Source: Diphasiastrum complanatum
Taxonomy: Eukaryota; Streptophyta; Lycopodiopsida; Lycopodiales; Lycopodiaceae
Direction of reading: 5' to 3'
DNA: 64,000 nt
NCBI GenBank assembly: GCA_029204225.1
Contig: CM055092.1
Location: forward strand, 59,293,296-59,357,295
The position numbers were made by a program, and so were the translations under genes. Positions 11,107 through 25,917 of this stretch are shown here, piece by piece. Numbering within the stretch: position 1 is the stretch's first letter; each line of letters starts with the position of its first letter. A model generated the notes under the pieces. The model ran no database searches. It saw only the letters and a list, made by a program, of their open reading frames with translations, and was not told the origin of the DNA.

Positions 11107-14100
11107 CTGTTGCATACGACAGAGCAACCACAAAGATTATATTCTAGAAATAAGTCAACATAAAGCTGAGAAACTATATCCTGGATAAATTGTCAAATGT
11201 TGTGCTATGATGAAAAACTGTCAACGTACAATATAGCAGATCACAATCTTGCATAAATCCATATTAAAATGAGACATTCGTAAATCTTCGAGAATGATAC
11301 AACCATTATTTGCTAGACCAGTCAGGGAGCATTATATGGTGGTTACCAGGCCTAACTCCATGTGCATATGTGCTCAGGCCACCAGGCATGCAAGATTCCA
11401 TGCATGGTAGTAGAAATGGAAGCACAGACAGCCTACAGGAAGTTTGGTCTAGGTGTGTCTCTAAGTCAGGGCCATGGTGGATGAGATATGAAACATACTA
11501 GAAGCCAGAATACCAATGACAAAATTATTAATTCTACAGCAGTCTGAACTTGCTTCATATTGTTCCTCGAATCGTAACAAAACAGCTGCAAGAGAACTGC
11601 ATGCACATCTGAAAGTTTTTCCAACCCTGTTCAATCTTTAGACATTTTGAGAGTCATCAATTTTGGAGGCTTCTTTGCAGGTAAATGAATTTGCAGACTT
11701 GTTTCTCAATAGTTTCTCTTCGCTACCATTTGACTTTTGTGAACACTTTTTCATAGTAGAGGAGTTATTTTTCTTACTTTTCATTCCTAGTATCTTCATA
11801 ATAGAAAGCTATAGCCACTAACGCCCATTGAAACTAGCCCTTAAGGTCTCCCATAAGGTTATTGGTGGCACCATGTGTGCATTGTTTCACCACACAAGGC
11901 ATTTTGTGGTGGAAGCACAGATTGGATGTGCAATTATTGCAAGAGAAAACTTTCAGAGTGTTTCTAGGGTGATCTGGTGGGTAGCAAATAAGCACATGCA
12001 AGCAAGTAGACATTGCAATGAAGGCAATTTTTTGAAAAAAAGGAAATGTTGACGATTATTGCATCAAAAGCACAAAGAGTGGAAGGCTAATCAAGTGTGC
12101 CACAAACACTTCGACACAGTCCTTGTCACAATGAGCTGTGACAAAAAAAAGTAGTCGTCTTGACTAAGAATAAGGTTGAGGAAGAACAATTGCAAATAAA
12201 CAAATGCATTATCCATCTCAATGGTACAATGAGGTAGCCAAATACATGCATCAGAGTAGCATTGGACATGCAATGGATCATGTGTCAACTGACAAGGACC
12301 ACCTCATCAGATTAAATTTACTTGTGCAATAGATCTTAGGTAGCTAAGTAGTATGTAAGGAAATGTAAACCGAAAAAATCCTTCAAAACCGTATCGCTTC
12401 AATTCAAAGATAAGCACCAAGTAAAATGATGTTGGAATTTCAACTCACTAAAGTTCTATAAGATTATAAAACGCCTTAAAGTAACCATGCTGCAAACTAT
12501 GAGAGCACAACCTATGCAGCCAAGGATTCTATGGATTTATATCCTCCAGCATCTAAACATTCACTCTGATATGCGCATCAATTGTACGAAGCAAAAAAAT
12601 GAACACGTTTTTCTATAGGTGTGATAGTAAACGACACAAACCATGTTTCATTGTCAAAGAAGGAGTTGGCTCCTCCAATGTCCCTATAGCCCTTGCAGGA
12701 GTGCCAGCAACCATACTGCAAAACCAACAATGATGGTGAAAATACTAACTAAAATAGGGAGGGAATGAGAATATAGAAAGCACCGATTTAGACTTTGTGG
12801 GTAGTATTGAAGTCCTTTTATACATAATAAAACAGCTTCAGTCTGTAGGTGCCGATGGCATAACCTACACTTCCAAAACATGCTAAATATGAAAACTATA
12901 AAAAATGTGATTAAATATGCTCTGGCACCCCCTTTTCGTTGAATTTCATTCTAAACATGAGGGTTGAAGTCCTGGACATACTAAACTAATCTATGTGACC
13001 CATGGCCAGTTTACTAGATTACTAGGCCCTAAGATTTTGCCTTGCTTTTCAAGGTACGTTACTTAGGATTTCTAGATGTAGCTCGTAGGTAGGCTAGTTG
13101 CTTTTCCACTCTAATTGTCAATTCATCAAGAAAAAGGTCTCTTTAGGGTTCTCTAGAGTAGTTTGAAAAGGGTAGTTGCTTTTGACTCAAAGAGTATTGA
13201 ATTCAGCTCTTGAATTCACGGTTTGTGAATCTATTGTAGTTCTGATGTGTGATTGATGTTCATTCAATAACCTTAGATGGAGTCGGATTTCTTGTTGCCT
13301 TTGAGCTTATGCAATGCCATATTTCTGAATTTTGTTGATAACTTAGTATCAAAGTACTTTCCACAATACATGTTCTTCATCTCTAGCGATTGGCTTGAGG
13401 CCAACGTCCACAATTGTCAGAGATTTGTTTCTACAGATTAACTATTGCAAATTGGTTTCCAGTTGTGATTGACAGCCACACCAAATTGCTAGTGATCTCA
13501 TCGCTTCTTGTCAACAGATGATATTTTCAGAGTTTTCAATGATCTTTAACTGCAGTGACTTGTGATTCCAATAATTGTGGGACCAACTCGTGCATCTAGT
13601 AGTGTGTTGTGACAATTATTACCCAATTCGAATCATTGTCATCTTCTTGGTTTCCTTGAAAAATTTATTTCTTCCGTGTAGTTCTGTTTGGCAAGATCAA
13701 CCAATGCTCATGTTTTGAAATTTATTTTGTTTCTCCATCGACTTGAAAGCATCCTTCCGCCCTATACCCTGGCCCCTACCTGAAAATGAGAACGTGCAGA
13801 CCTTTGTCTCGAATCGTATTGCTTCTCTACAACATTTGAGTACAGATTTCACGAATATATGTGTGCAAATATGGATCAAGCTTTTGAGTTTCCTTCATAA
13901 GAAACTGCAAGTAGCAACATCTTCTACATAACATGAAAAATTAGCTATACTCATCTATGGTGGATAGAGGTTCTCTTGCTACTCTTGTTGATAGATATGT
14001 TCCTACTATTGATGTTCAAGTTGCACTTCCTGAAAGTTCCACAATGACTCTTGTTTGTCACACTTCAAGAATAAGGTGCAGCTTGCTATATATTTTACTC

Positions 14101-17100
14101 ACATGGGAATTACTTAAGAGCACAACTCAAATATTTTGTTAGTTCATTACAACCACATCCATTGATTATGCTATGTGACTAGCTCCTACATTGCGTCATA
14201 GGCATCCCAATCAGTAAGGTCTTCTCCACCAGAGCCCACCACACGTCCTATTCCTTCAAGCCATGTCATTTCTACTTCTACTATTGCCAATACCACTCCT
14301 GCTATTTCTAGTTGTTTGTTGTTGGTTCTCTTCCTACTTTTTTCCTATAGTGCATTCTAGGGGAATGACAGATTTCTAAGAAAAGTGCTTCTGCTTCAAA
14401 TGCGAACTCCAAACCATGAAACTAAAGATTGTAGGGTTGCCTAACGATGCCACAACCATACATACACACACAACATAGATAATGAGGATGATTCACATTT
14501 TTATGTTCACATATAAAGGAGGCTATAGAGCATTGCAAAGTTTCCCAAAGCTTCTTCACAAAAGACTAGCATCATCATCTTGGATCAAGAAGAAGAGCAT
14601 CCCTCCAATTTGATCAGAGGTTTAAGCATTGAGAGACATTGCCTAGCATGAAGGATACTCATCAGCATGAGTCTGCTGCCACTGGTGAGATATTCATGTG
14701 CTTAACCATTGCCTGAGTCACTTGAGTGGAGAAACAATTCTGAGCTTTCAAGAAGCTCTAAAACATTATCTTCCTTTCAAATGCCAGGGTTATGATGGTG
14801 CTACTGATAAACATCTTGATTGAATTAGAAAATTTAAGAGTAGTAAAGCTGAGCCACTATGCTATCATCATGAGAACTTTGATGTATAAGCAGTGCCTGA
14901 GTTGTGAGCTGGACTGTATACCAATGTCAAATAGCCAGAGACATGAGGAGTGCATCGTTCTTAGCTAGTTGCAAGTTGCAGGCTGTTAGTATACTAAGCA
15001 AGCTACTGAACCTGAATCATCACGTGAGTTTCTTGCACATTGAGGCATCATCACACAACGTTGCTAAAGATGGTGTTAATAGCATTTTCTAAGAAGTCAT
15101 CATGCTGCAGCTGCTATGCCTGAGCCACCTGAGCACGATGGCTCTGATATCCTGAAGAATCAAAGAGCTCGATCAGCTGTCGCTGACAACATACCTGCTG
15201 GCCGAATCCTCATCGAAGAGCCATTACGAAGGCCTATACCTGCCATGCTGGTTTTCAATAATCATCTCAGAATCTTGTGCGCCCGATGCCATTCTCCCAG
15301 GAAAGTCTCACGTTCACTCTATTATCTGAGTACTACTGTTGCCAGCTGACCTGTCGGGAAGCCTGTCCAAAACCACTAAAGTATAGCCACTCACACATCT
15401 TGCCTGGCTACTCGCACTTCAGTTGGCAAAAAAAATCTTCTTGACCCGTTTTCAGCGACAGCACTATTGATCAACATTTTCCAAATGTTGCTAACTACCT
15501 AGTGTGATGAAGAAGCAGTTCTGGAGACTAGCTACAGTTAAGAAGGAGAGGAAGATCCCAATTGGGCACCCCACAGACTAAAGTAGTAGGTGGTGGCATA
15601 GGCTGGAACTCTCCTTGCCAAGAGAACAGCTTCTTGGAACATTGCTCAGGAACCTCTTCCAGCTCTCTATAATTCCTTTTTACTTGTCAATATGTGATCA
15701 CTATTAAACCTGTTGCCTTGCTACTAGGTAGTAAGGTAGAATGATTTCTTGCATTCTGAAATATGGAAAGACTCTACTATTCTGATATCTGCTTGCAAGC
15801 TTCTCATGATTAAATGCTAAAATATAGATTGCTTCATAACATCTCAACAATAGGAAACCGTATGCATGCAAAAACTTGTAGTCAGGACAGATAGGACTGA
15901 TTGTGATTGACTGATAGTCATTGACGTAAGCCAGGCAAAGACAACCATTAAAGTGATAACGATAACATGATCCTAGTCGACCTCTCTGCTCAGATAGCTT
16001 ATGATTCCAAGTTAAAAATAAAATTTGTGCAAGAAAAGGTCACCTGTGTGGTGCTACATCTTTCAAAACCAGAGATCCTGCAGCTACCATTGCACCTCGC
16101 CCAACTTTTATGTTCCCAAGAATGGTGGCTCCAGCTCCAATCAGCACACCTTCACCAATCTTAGGATGCCTATCACCAGCTTCCTTTCCCGTGCCCCCCA
16201 AAGTTACCCCCTAAATAGCAACGAATAATAGGTTTGAGACTCCTGAATACTCTTTTCATGGTTTAGAAACTTATGCAAGAGGAAAACATAAAAAGCTCAC
16301 AGAAACTTCCAAGGAAAGGCGGTTACTGATTTTCACACAGTTAGTACAAAATCTACCTGCAACATTGAGACTCTGTCTCCAACAACAGCAGTTTCTCCAA
16401 TCACAACACCAGTTCCATGGTCAAGCAAAATGGCTTTTCCAATTCGAGCAGCTGGGCAAGTTGAAAAAAAGAAAGATCAGGTGAAACAGCTATAATTCTG
16501 TCTTTGGTTAGACCAGATTTTTAAAACTTTATGTGAAAAAACAAAAGCAGTTTTTGACTAAGTAGAATTCAGCAGTGCAACAGTGAATGGTAGAAATATA
16601 TGTACTCCACGTTGACCTGGCTCATACCAGGATGAATATCAACAGCAAACACCTGCAAAGCATTAAGACACCCCAAAAATTATGCCCAATACTACTACAA
16701 CAGTTAAATTAATTGGAAGCATTGCATATTCAATCTGATTTGTAGCCAAGTTAGCATCTCAAAGTATGCAACTAGGTCAAAATATACATCATGTTTCTCA
16801 AGAGGATATGAAACAGATTGAAAAGATCCAATTTTCACAAAAAGATTTGGAGAAAGGAATGTATATGCTACGTACATGACTAATTCTGAGCATACGAAGC
16901 ATAGAACCATTAGATTAACATAAATAAGTAGTTGCTATTGCTTTAACCAAGGTCACAACCATGTCAGAACAATTGCCACTTTACCTATGGTTTTTATTAG
17001 GACTATGTACTTTAGGAAAGTCAATTGTTGTCAGTGTGAAGACATCTACTATCTAGCTGGTCATGGTTTAGGGCTTTATGTATGGTTACTTTCTATTATG

Positions 17101-20100
17101 GTAATATAGATTGTTATATGGTGGCTTGGTTATGGAGCTCTCTATCTCCACATCACTGCATGTTTCTGATTGATTTTATCCTGGTATCAGAGCGCTATTG
17201 ATCTTGTACTGCCTGTGAACAGATTGAGCTTGGAGAGAGCTACCGCTTGATGTGAGAAATTCTCTCAGAGGAGAAGGCAAGCAATGACAGCGGAAAATTA
17301 CAGTTTCCGGTCATTTGAGAGCTGGATCACTATTTCAAGACTGAGAAGGGTCTATAGACAGCTCAAAAGCTACCTCAAGCTTTGTACAGCATCAGACAAC
17401 TATGAAATTGTTTGGAAATTGGCAAGGTTGCACTAATGAGACTAAAATTGAGGAATCCAAGATTTTCAGAGGGAAATCAGTCATTATGAAGCTATATTGA
17501 ACCAAACTGAGTGGAACAAGTTGCCACTAGGCTCAAAACAGGAGGGCAACCTCAGTGATAGGATCTAACAACCTGAAATTTGGGCAAAAATGGATCAAAG
17601 AGTGAGTATTTTCGTTTTTTGCAACTTTTTGGGCATCAGAAGAAAAATCACTATGAGATCCTCATTTCTCCACCAAAATCAGAGGGGGGTAGTAGGGAGA
17701 CCCTGCTCACAGCCTCAGATCGTGTTCAAGTTCAATGAGAATCACAAAAATAGGTAGGAGGCACAATTTCTATCGCGCATCCAATTGAGCTAAGACCTTA
17801 GCTTCTCCATGACTTTTCCTTGGTGCACTAGCCTAGTTCGAGACACAGGAGCAGTGCAGATCACCAGATTCAATCAAACCTGCGGCCAAAATTTGCAGAT
17901 TTGTTGGCAGATTGACGGCTGTGGTCAAATGGATCCACAACTTCATTTTTTTTTTAAGGTCACTTTACAAGCAGTTAAAGGGAGCTGAAGTGTGAAAATC
18001 CCAGTTCTTCACCTAAAATGTCAATTTGAAGTTCTTGTGTATTTTCCTAAGAAAATACTCTAGGGGCTGTTCCAGTGGCTTAAGGAACTGCTGACTGTCA
18101 TTTTTGAGCAGAAAAGTGAAAACAAAGGGTGATTTTAGCATGGACATTGTAAACCTTCCCATGCCGGACAGCAGATTTTTCCCTGCATTTCAATGCAAGA
18201 ATCTTGTAATTCCGAGATCTGTCCACAAAATAGCGAAATTTCAAAGAGGGCAACAGGACCGAATGAAGCATGGGATACACTGATGGCATTGTTTGAGAAG
18301 GTGAATACTTCAAGAGTATTGTTCTTAAAGTCAAGGATATCAGGGATCAAATGGTTGCAGTTGGCGAGAAAGTGAAAGATAACGAGATTCTTCAGATCAA
18401 ATTAAGCAGTCTATCAGATTCTTATCAGACGTTTGTGACAAGTATCTCTACCAAGAAACAGTTGCCCACGTGGAGATGAAGTCGGTCAAAAGCAGATGGC
18501 AAAAAACTTCCAATCAAGGATGTCAGAGTAATTCTAATGAAGTAGCCAAATGGAAGAACCCGTAAAATTGGAAAAGTTCAATACGTTCTAGAGTTAAGGA
18601 GCAGCCTTTTGTCAATGGGATCAATCACCGATCAAAATCCAACGATTGGATTCGATCAATAACAAAGTCTAGTGAAGGCTATCATCATCCTTTGATGAAC
18701 AATTTGAATGATGGCATCAAAGACTTGAAAACCTCAATGCTCAGAGTCCTCAGTTTTTTAAGAGGCACGAGTTAGTGATTGAACTACCTAATATCTCAAA
18801 CGATGGCAGAATTTGTAAAGGTTGTACGATGGGAAAGCAGCATAGGGAGAAATTCCCGAAATCTGGAGCTAGGATAGCACAGCGGATACTTGAGATCATA
18901 CACATGCATGTGTGTGGTAAGTACTAAGATGCAAACAATGTCGATTGGACACATTAATTTGTCACATTTATTGATGATTATAGTCATTAAATGTTGGATC
19001 TATTTTATTGCAAAGAAGTTAGATGTATTTGCAAATTTCTGTGAATTGAAAAAGATGATTGATCAAAGTACTTCGATCAAACAAGGGTGGAGCGTGCAAA
19101 TCAAACACTTTTGCTGTAAATCGAATGGCATTGATTGTGGCTAGATTCGGATCCATTTCAATGTTTATTTGGATAAACTACGAGGTTCATAGAATGTGTG
19201 AGCATTTTATAGAAGTTAATCAAATAACCATTCAACATGCAATATCTTGATATTAAGATGGGTATTGCTATAAAATATTGATTGACACATGACAATTGTG
19301 GTATCAAAGCTTTAGATCCATAAAGAATTACATTCGAGGAGATCTGGTCGAAGATTCATTGAGTTGATGGGTTTCTTGAGTCTACTTTCAAGTTTTTTGC
19401 CTTTCAAAATTATGCTCTGTTTGATATCTCTTTGCTCTAGGTTTTCTTGTTTTTTCTTTAATATGTGTTGATCAAGGAATCAAGAGACAAGTGCCAACTT
19501 CTCATAACTTGAGCAGAACAGTGTAGTTGAGAGAAAGAACAGGACCATCATGGAAATGGCAAGAGCGATGCTAAAAGTAAGAACTTACCTAATAGTTATT
19601 GGGGGAAGTTTGCAACACTAGGTGTGTAATGGACCTTGAAATCCTTTTTGTTTTAGTACGTACTAGTTTCGTTGTTTGTTTTTATATATCTCCAGATCAA
19701 GATGAGGCCTCCTACAAATGTTATTGCATTATTGTTGACATGCACAGAATACAAATGCGATCCATAACTGCTCAATCTAGACAGAAAAGGCAGTGCGATC
19801 CTCCATAGCAACTCGATCTAGACAGAAAAGGTAGTGCATTCCTCCATAACTGTTGGATCTGGACAGAAAAGGTAGGGCATTCGATTTCACATAAAGGTGG
19901 GCTAATCTCAAGCGTTGGAAAGTCCTTGCACTTATAGGTCTACTTTACAGATGGGAATTTGCAGGACATTTTTTTAGGTTTTAATTGTTCTACCTGTGAA
20001 ACTAATGAATTTTTGATTCTAAGATGGATGTCTTGCTATCGTTCCATAGTTGAACGTTTGAATAGTTGTTGGTATGGGAAGAAAAGGCAAGAAAAGTTAG

Positions 20101-23100
20101 TTTTTTTGTGTTTTTTAATGACATTTTGGGGCAGCACAGGAGACAAGAAAAGTTGAAACTCCAAGGAACTCAACACCTAAACGAAAACAACCTCAAAGAT
20201 TGGAGATAAACTTGATTTGATGAACACGATGTTAAAAAAAGGAGAGCCAAGGACATTCAGAGAGGCAAGTGAAGGCACATGGAATGGCAAGAGGCAACGA
20301 AGAACAAGATGAAGTCAATAGAGCAGAATGATACATGAGATCTCATCGAATTACCTCCTAGAAAGCAAGCCATCTCTTGCAAATGGGTATAAATCAAATG
20401 TTTGGAAAAGTAAACAAACATGTTGACAATTTTCTCGAATTTAAGAGTTTTGCCAAAAGTTGAAAACATTTGCTACTTTATAGGAAAGAATGCCCACTAG
20501 CTATTATACAATCTCAATAGACATCAAATTAGAGAGCATGGAAAAATTACTAGAAAAATTGAAAGTTTAAAAAGTTGTAAATGTGTTTTAGCCTAACATG
20601 TTACAAGACAAGCTACTTATAGTAGGTGATTGCACAGATTTGACCTAAAACGTAATCCATGACTTTCGTAATAGAAAAAGATATCAAAATATCAAAGATA
20701 TAGGATCTTGCCTCACTAATCCGACTTTGCAAAGCCAAAGCTAAAACATGTTGTCCACGTTCCCATAATGCATGGGCAACACGATATGACTGCAATGCAT
20801 GGTAGCCCTTCACACAACAGAACATATCCAATCGAATTTAGTTTTCACGAGCTTATATTGAGAGTAAAAGTTCTCATCTCTTGTCTCAATGGACTACCTT
20901 TATCTATGAATGGAGTGCATGTGCCTCATTATTGAGGATGTACTAAGTTCTTCCTTACATCCCATTGCTCACAAACTACAAAAAGGTACAAAACAAGAGA
21001 CTAGTACTTTGAGACAGAAAAGTAGTGTAAGTAAACTAGTTACAAATCATGCAAAGCAACATGGTACCAAAAATATATATATCATGTTCTACTTGGGCAC
21101 ACTAGGAAACATGTGCAAGTATGATAGTAGCCAACATAAATCGCGAACAATCAAGTTAAAAGAGCACTACACATGCGGGGACCTATGAGTACAAAATTGT
21201 CTTCTCAACAAATTTCAGTAGTTCTATAATTTCATGAAATTGCACTAGAATGGAAAGCCTATATCAAATGTAAGACTACAATCTCGTACTAGACTGGCTG
21301 AAATGTAAAGACTACATAAGAGGTTTTTTCCTTCTTGCATGAGGTAAAACAAACTACAGCTTACCCCATCCTCTTGGCAAAAACCAATCTTCTCCCACTA
21401 AAGCGGTAGCTGTGATGAGGGGGGATCTGCTAGACTGAAAGTATCAATAGTCTACAACTGGGTCAACTTCCAAAGATGGCCATTTAAACTTTCAAATCAT
21501 ACATGAAAGTGGACGGTGGCTCCGACAGGAACATTCAACAAGGCAAGGAGCCAAATTTTACATGTGAACAGGAAATTTTCTTCAGATAGAAATTAACTAA
21601 AGCGATAGGGAACTGACCCATGTAGCTTCGAAGAACTCTATATATTATAGAGAATGAACAAAGCCAACAAGAATTCTGACTGCCTCTCAAAAGCTAGATC
21701 ATGGTGGACATTTCTATGAGGAAGAAACATGTAACGTCAAGGCTACATGTTAATTCACATTATCTAATATTAGACAAAGGAAGGTAGAACCAACCAAAGC
21801 GAGTTTGTCTCCTTTGCCGACATCGTTCTTCATCAGATTGTACAATCACATGTTGCTTCCCAATAGCTGAAACTAAGAGTAAGTTCTTCTTGATTCCTGG
21901 TACACTAAGCACATCCTTTATGTCTCCAATCTCTCCTGAAGGTAGTTGAATCTGTACTTTTCCAACTCCCTTTACATCATATGTGTAGTTATCTCTTAAC
22001 TTCACATTTGATCCATCACTAGTTCTCGAAATCTAGATAACCAATCTGGCCTAGGTATCATATGTTTTGATGCACCTGAAGATGTTGATGCCAAAAAGAA
22101 CTCACAATTGTCAAGATGCAAAGCATTTAATTTTGTATTAAGTCCTCCTTCAGCAAACTTTCCATCCTACTTCTTCTTGAACTTGTTTTTCTAGCACTCT
22201 TTTGCTCCTTAAGGACGTTATTGTAGATGAGTATATCATCTAAGAAAATCACCACAAACTTTCCAACATATCATCATCTGCTGGAATGTCGTTGGTGCAT
22301 TTGTTGACCCCAAAGGTAACAAACACTAGAACTCATAATGTCCAAACCTCATTCAAGAACCAATTTTTTGCACATCACTAGATTGAATTCTAATATGCTG
22401 GTACCTGATTAGGAAATCAATCTCAATGAAGTATCTAGCTCCCCCTCAGCGATCTACAAGGTCATCCATCTTCGGCAATGGGTATTTATTTTTAATAGTT
22501 ACCTTATTTAATCCCCATAGTCAACACACATCAGAAAGCCCCCATCTTTCTTCTCTTTCAAAAGAACAGGAGCACCCCATGGCAACTTAATGGGCTGAAT
22601 ATGTTCCACTTAAGATAATTCTCTATCTGATTACTAACCTTTATCTCCTCTCTCTGAGAAAACCGATATGGCTGTCTACAAATAGGGTGACTATCTGGCA
22701 TTAACTAAATCTTGTGGTCTACTAATTTAGATGTTGGTAAACCATGAGATAATTCAATAGGAAAAACATCTTGATATTCCCTTAGGATCTCATTGTTTTT
22801 TGCATGCTCCTGATCTAAAGATAGTGAATTTAGAACTTTAACAAATTCACAACTATAGGTACATTTTCGAAAAATTCAAAATGAAAATAGCAAACAATAT
22901 ATCAGCATCATACTATGAATCATGCAAAATTTCCATTATAATTGCCACAGGCACCATCTCAGATGGATGTAAAAAAATTGTTTCCAAGAAGTGTAACTAC
23001 TTTATCCCCCTCTTTAAATGAGAGAACATGCTTTTCAAAATCAATATCAAGAGGTTTCTTCAACAACCATTCATAGACTAAAATTATATTAGTTCTCGCC

Positions 23101-23274
23101 ATTGTTCCAAGTGCCGTTGTACGGCACGTGTGTCGTACAAGTGCCGTGGACAGAAAATCCACGACACTTTTAATTAATTAAATAATCAATTTTTTAAAAA
23201 ATTTCACTAAAATCCTCAAAAAGAGGCCAAAAAAACTTAAAATATATATATATATATGTTATCGGCCCTTACAG

Positions 23275-23305
<31 letters not shown>

Positions 23306-23547
23306 CATGAGGGTTTGGGCCGGACGCAGCCTTTTTGCGTCCGCGTCCGCGTCCGGCGACCGGACCCGAACGCTTCCGACCTGGACGCATCTAATTTTTT
23401 TTTTCTGGACGCGTCCGGACCCCGGACGCATTTTTTAAAAATAATTAAAAAAAAGGAAAAACAAACAAAAGAGCTGCGCGCGGGCAGCAGAACAAACCGC
23501 AGAAAGAGAGAGCGAGAGAGGAGAGATAGAGCGCGAGAGAAATAGTT

Positions 23548-23597
<50 letters not shown>

Positions 23598-25879
23598 CAT
23601 GTGGGTGGGTGAGGGTGTGATGATTTGTGTGAGTGTGTGTGTGATGATGTGTGTGTGTTTGAGTTGATTTGTGTGTGCATGTGTGTGTGTGTGTGATGAT
23701 TTGTGTGTGTGTGTGAATGTGTGTGTGTGTGAGAGAGAGAGAGTAACAAGATTTCACATAGTCCCTCTTGACAAGTCAAGACCAAACCCTTTGAACCCTT
23801 CAATTTATAGCATAACAGGTAAACATACAGCTGTATGAAGTATAACAGTACAGAGTACCATAAAGCGAAGCAAGTTCTAAGACACCCAGCTGTTACCTGC
23901 CACCATCCCACACAACAAAACCGCACAAGTTAGTCGCATGAGGAAGACAGGTGTCATAGCTGAGCATCAGTTGTTATCCATGTCCGAAACAAGGTTCACT
24001 ACTTTATCAGCTAAATTGCATTTATAAAAAATACGTCCAATCTTCCCAATCATTTACTTCATTACTAAGCAATACATTCCGCCCTTTAACGAAACCGTAT
24101 CAGAGCACAAGCCATACTGATCAGTACAAGAGCAAAAGAAATGTATTAGGTTCACATTTACATTTTACATGTAAGCAACTATCCTTCACTATCCTGATGG
24201 TCAGAGAAATGACTATGGTCACAGCGTTAGGTACTAGAGCACTTCCGTGCTATGCTAGCCCTCATGGATATCCCGTAACTGTATTCTGGGAGTCCAAACA
24301 CCGAACAACTTGGGCAAATCCATGCCATTCAAGTGTACCATTGTCAAGCTCTATATGAGTACGTGACCTTACAAACAACACTGGGACACAGGATGCAAGC
24401 GAACTTAGTTAAAAAATATACAAACTCATGTCTACTTTAACGCACATAAGATCAGACTTTTGTAACTTCATTAGTTACTACTTTTAAAGGAAGAAATTTT
24501 AGAATTATAATGCAAGGATAAGACTTCCTGAGTACGAGTAAGGCTACCCACCGTATTGGTGTAGTTTCGTATAGCATCGTACCTGAATGATAGACGAAGT
24601 CATCTCTTGCGAATTATCCATCTTCAGCTGTTTTAACAAATCACCTACGTGCTAGAAGAATCCAACCGAAAGTATTGTGTTAAGCGTATAGTACTTCTAT
24701 CACCCTCATAGTCTTTAGCACTAGTTAACCCATCATTTAGCCGCAGATTACTAGCTTATCATTCAACTTTATTCAAGAGCAATTGCTTCCCCACAATACC
24801 CACATCATACAGATATTCATGTTCTGTGCATACGTCTTTCTCAGGAAGAAACACTCACACCAAGCTTCTTTTACGTTTACACTTCTTAGAAGTCATTCTA
24901 CTCTTAATCAAAGGCAGCGAACTATCATACAATCATAGCAATCATCCAGAGCACCCAATCATAGCAAGCTACAGCCAATGGAGTAGCAGGAATGCTCTTA
25001 TCAATAACATATATGTATCCATCAGTGTTATCTCTGGAAACCATAAGCAAGGCCAGCGGTCCATCGCACTTTCCCAATCCTTACATGCTGTAAAATGCGT
25101 GGAAATATGTATGCATGCAAGGCCATGCTTCATCGCTATAGTAACATGGATTTCACAGTCAAAAAGGAGCGCTGGCCAGCGGCCCATTCCGCTATACAGA
25201 TAGCGCTGGCCAGCGACTTCTTATCAACAAGAAACAGTGCTATTTATGGTATACACCTGGATCGCTGACCAGCGCCAACCAAAACTCAATTCTTGGTAGA
25301 AAAAATACCTGTAAAGGTGCCCACTATTGCTCCTTGAGGTAGCATTTGCTTGTAAGAATGCCGAATCACAGTTTTGCAAGTCACAACTTGCTACTACACA
25401 ACGGTAATCACAACAAGTTGTAAGCATCCATTCATAATCATAAAGCACAGTACACAACCTTTAGTATCAACGAGCTAACATTCCTCATACCGTTCTCACC
25501 TTAGGTTGCAGTATCGTTCACACGATTGCACATCCCGTATCATTCACGAGTATTCCTCTTCGATTGCAATCACCGTACAGAAAAGAGGATTTTGTGACTT
25601 CCCTCTTTATAGCACCAGAGGACACTTAGGTGTACTAAGTGCAAATTGCTGCTCACCGTTAGATTGACCGTTCAAAATGTGCACAGATCCTGGCCCTTGG
25701 AAAGACTACCAACTTTCCCACCATTTTTTTAAAAAAAACTTTTTTTCATAAGTGGGGTCTTCTATCATAGCAAGGCATTTTTCTTACGCCCCGACAAGTA
25801 AATAAGGTTAGTACGCGACATTTGCATTCTACAGAGGTTTGCGAAGCAAATAGAGTGATATATGTACGTAACAGAGCCC

Positions 25880-25917
<38 letters not shown>

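Noticed and set aside
15119-15346. A frame with [16 protein letters not shown] and [11 protein letters not shown] resembling the start of a SET/SMYD-type protein
   Set aside because: Only a short stretch looks similar, no MYND or SET core follows, and frames around it are broken. Too weak to annotate; a profile search would decide.
23269-23926. Open frames of 162 and 126 codons on the minus strand
   Set aside because: They translate GT/GA repeats (His-Thr and Leu-Ser runs) and have no other content.
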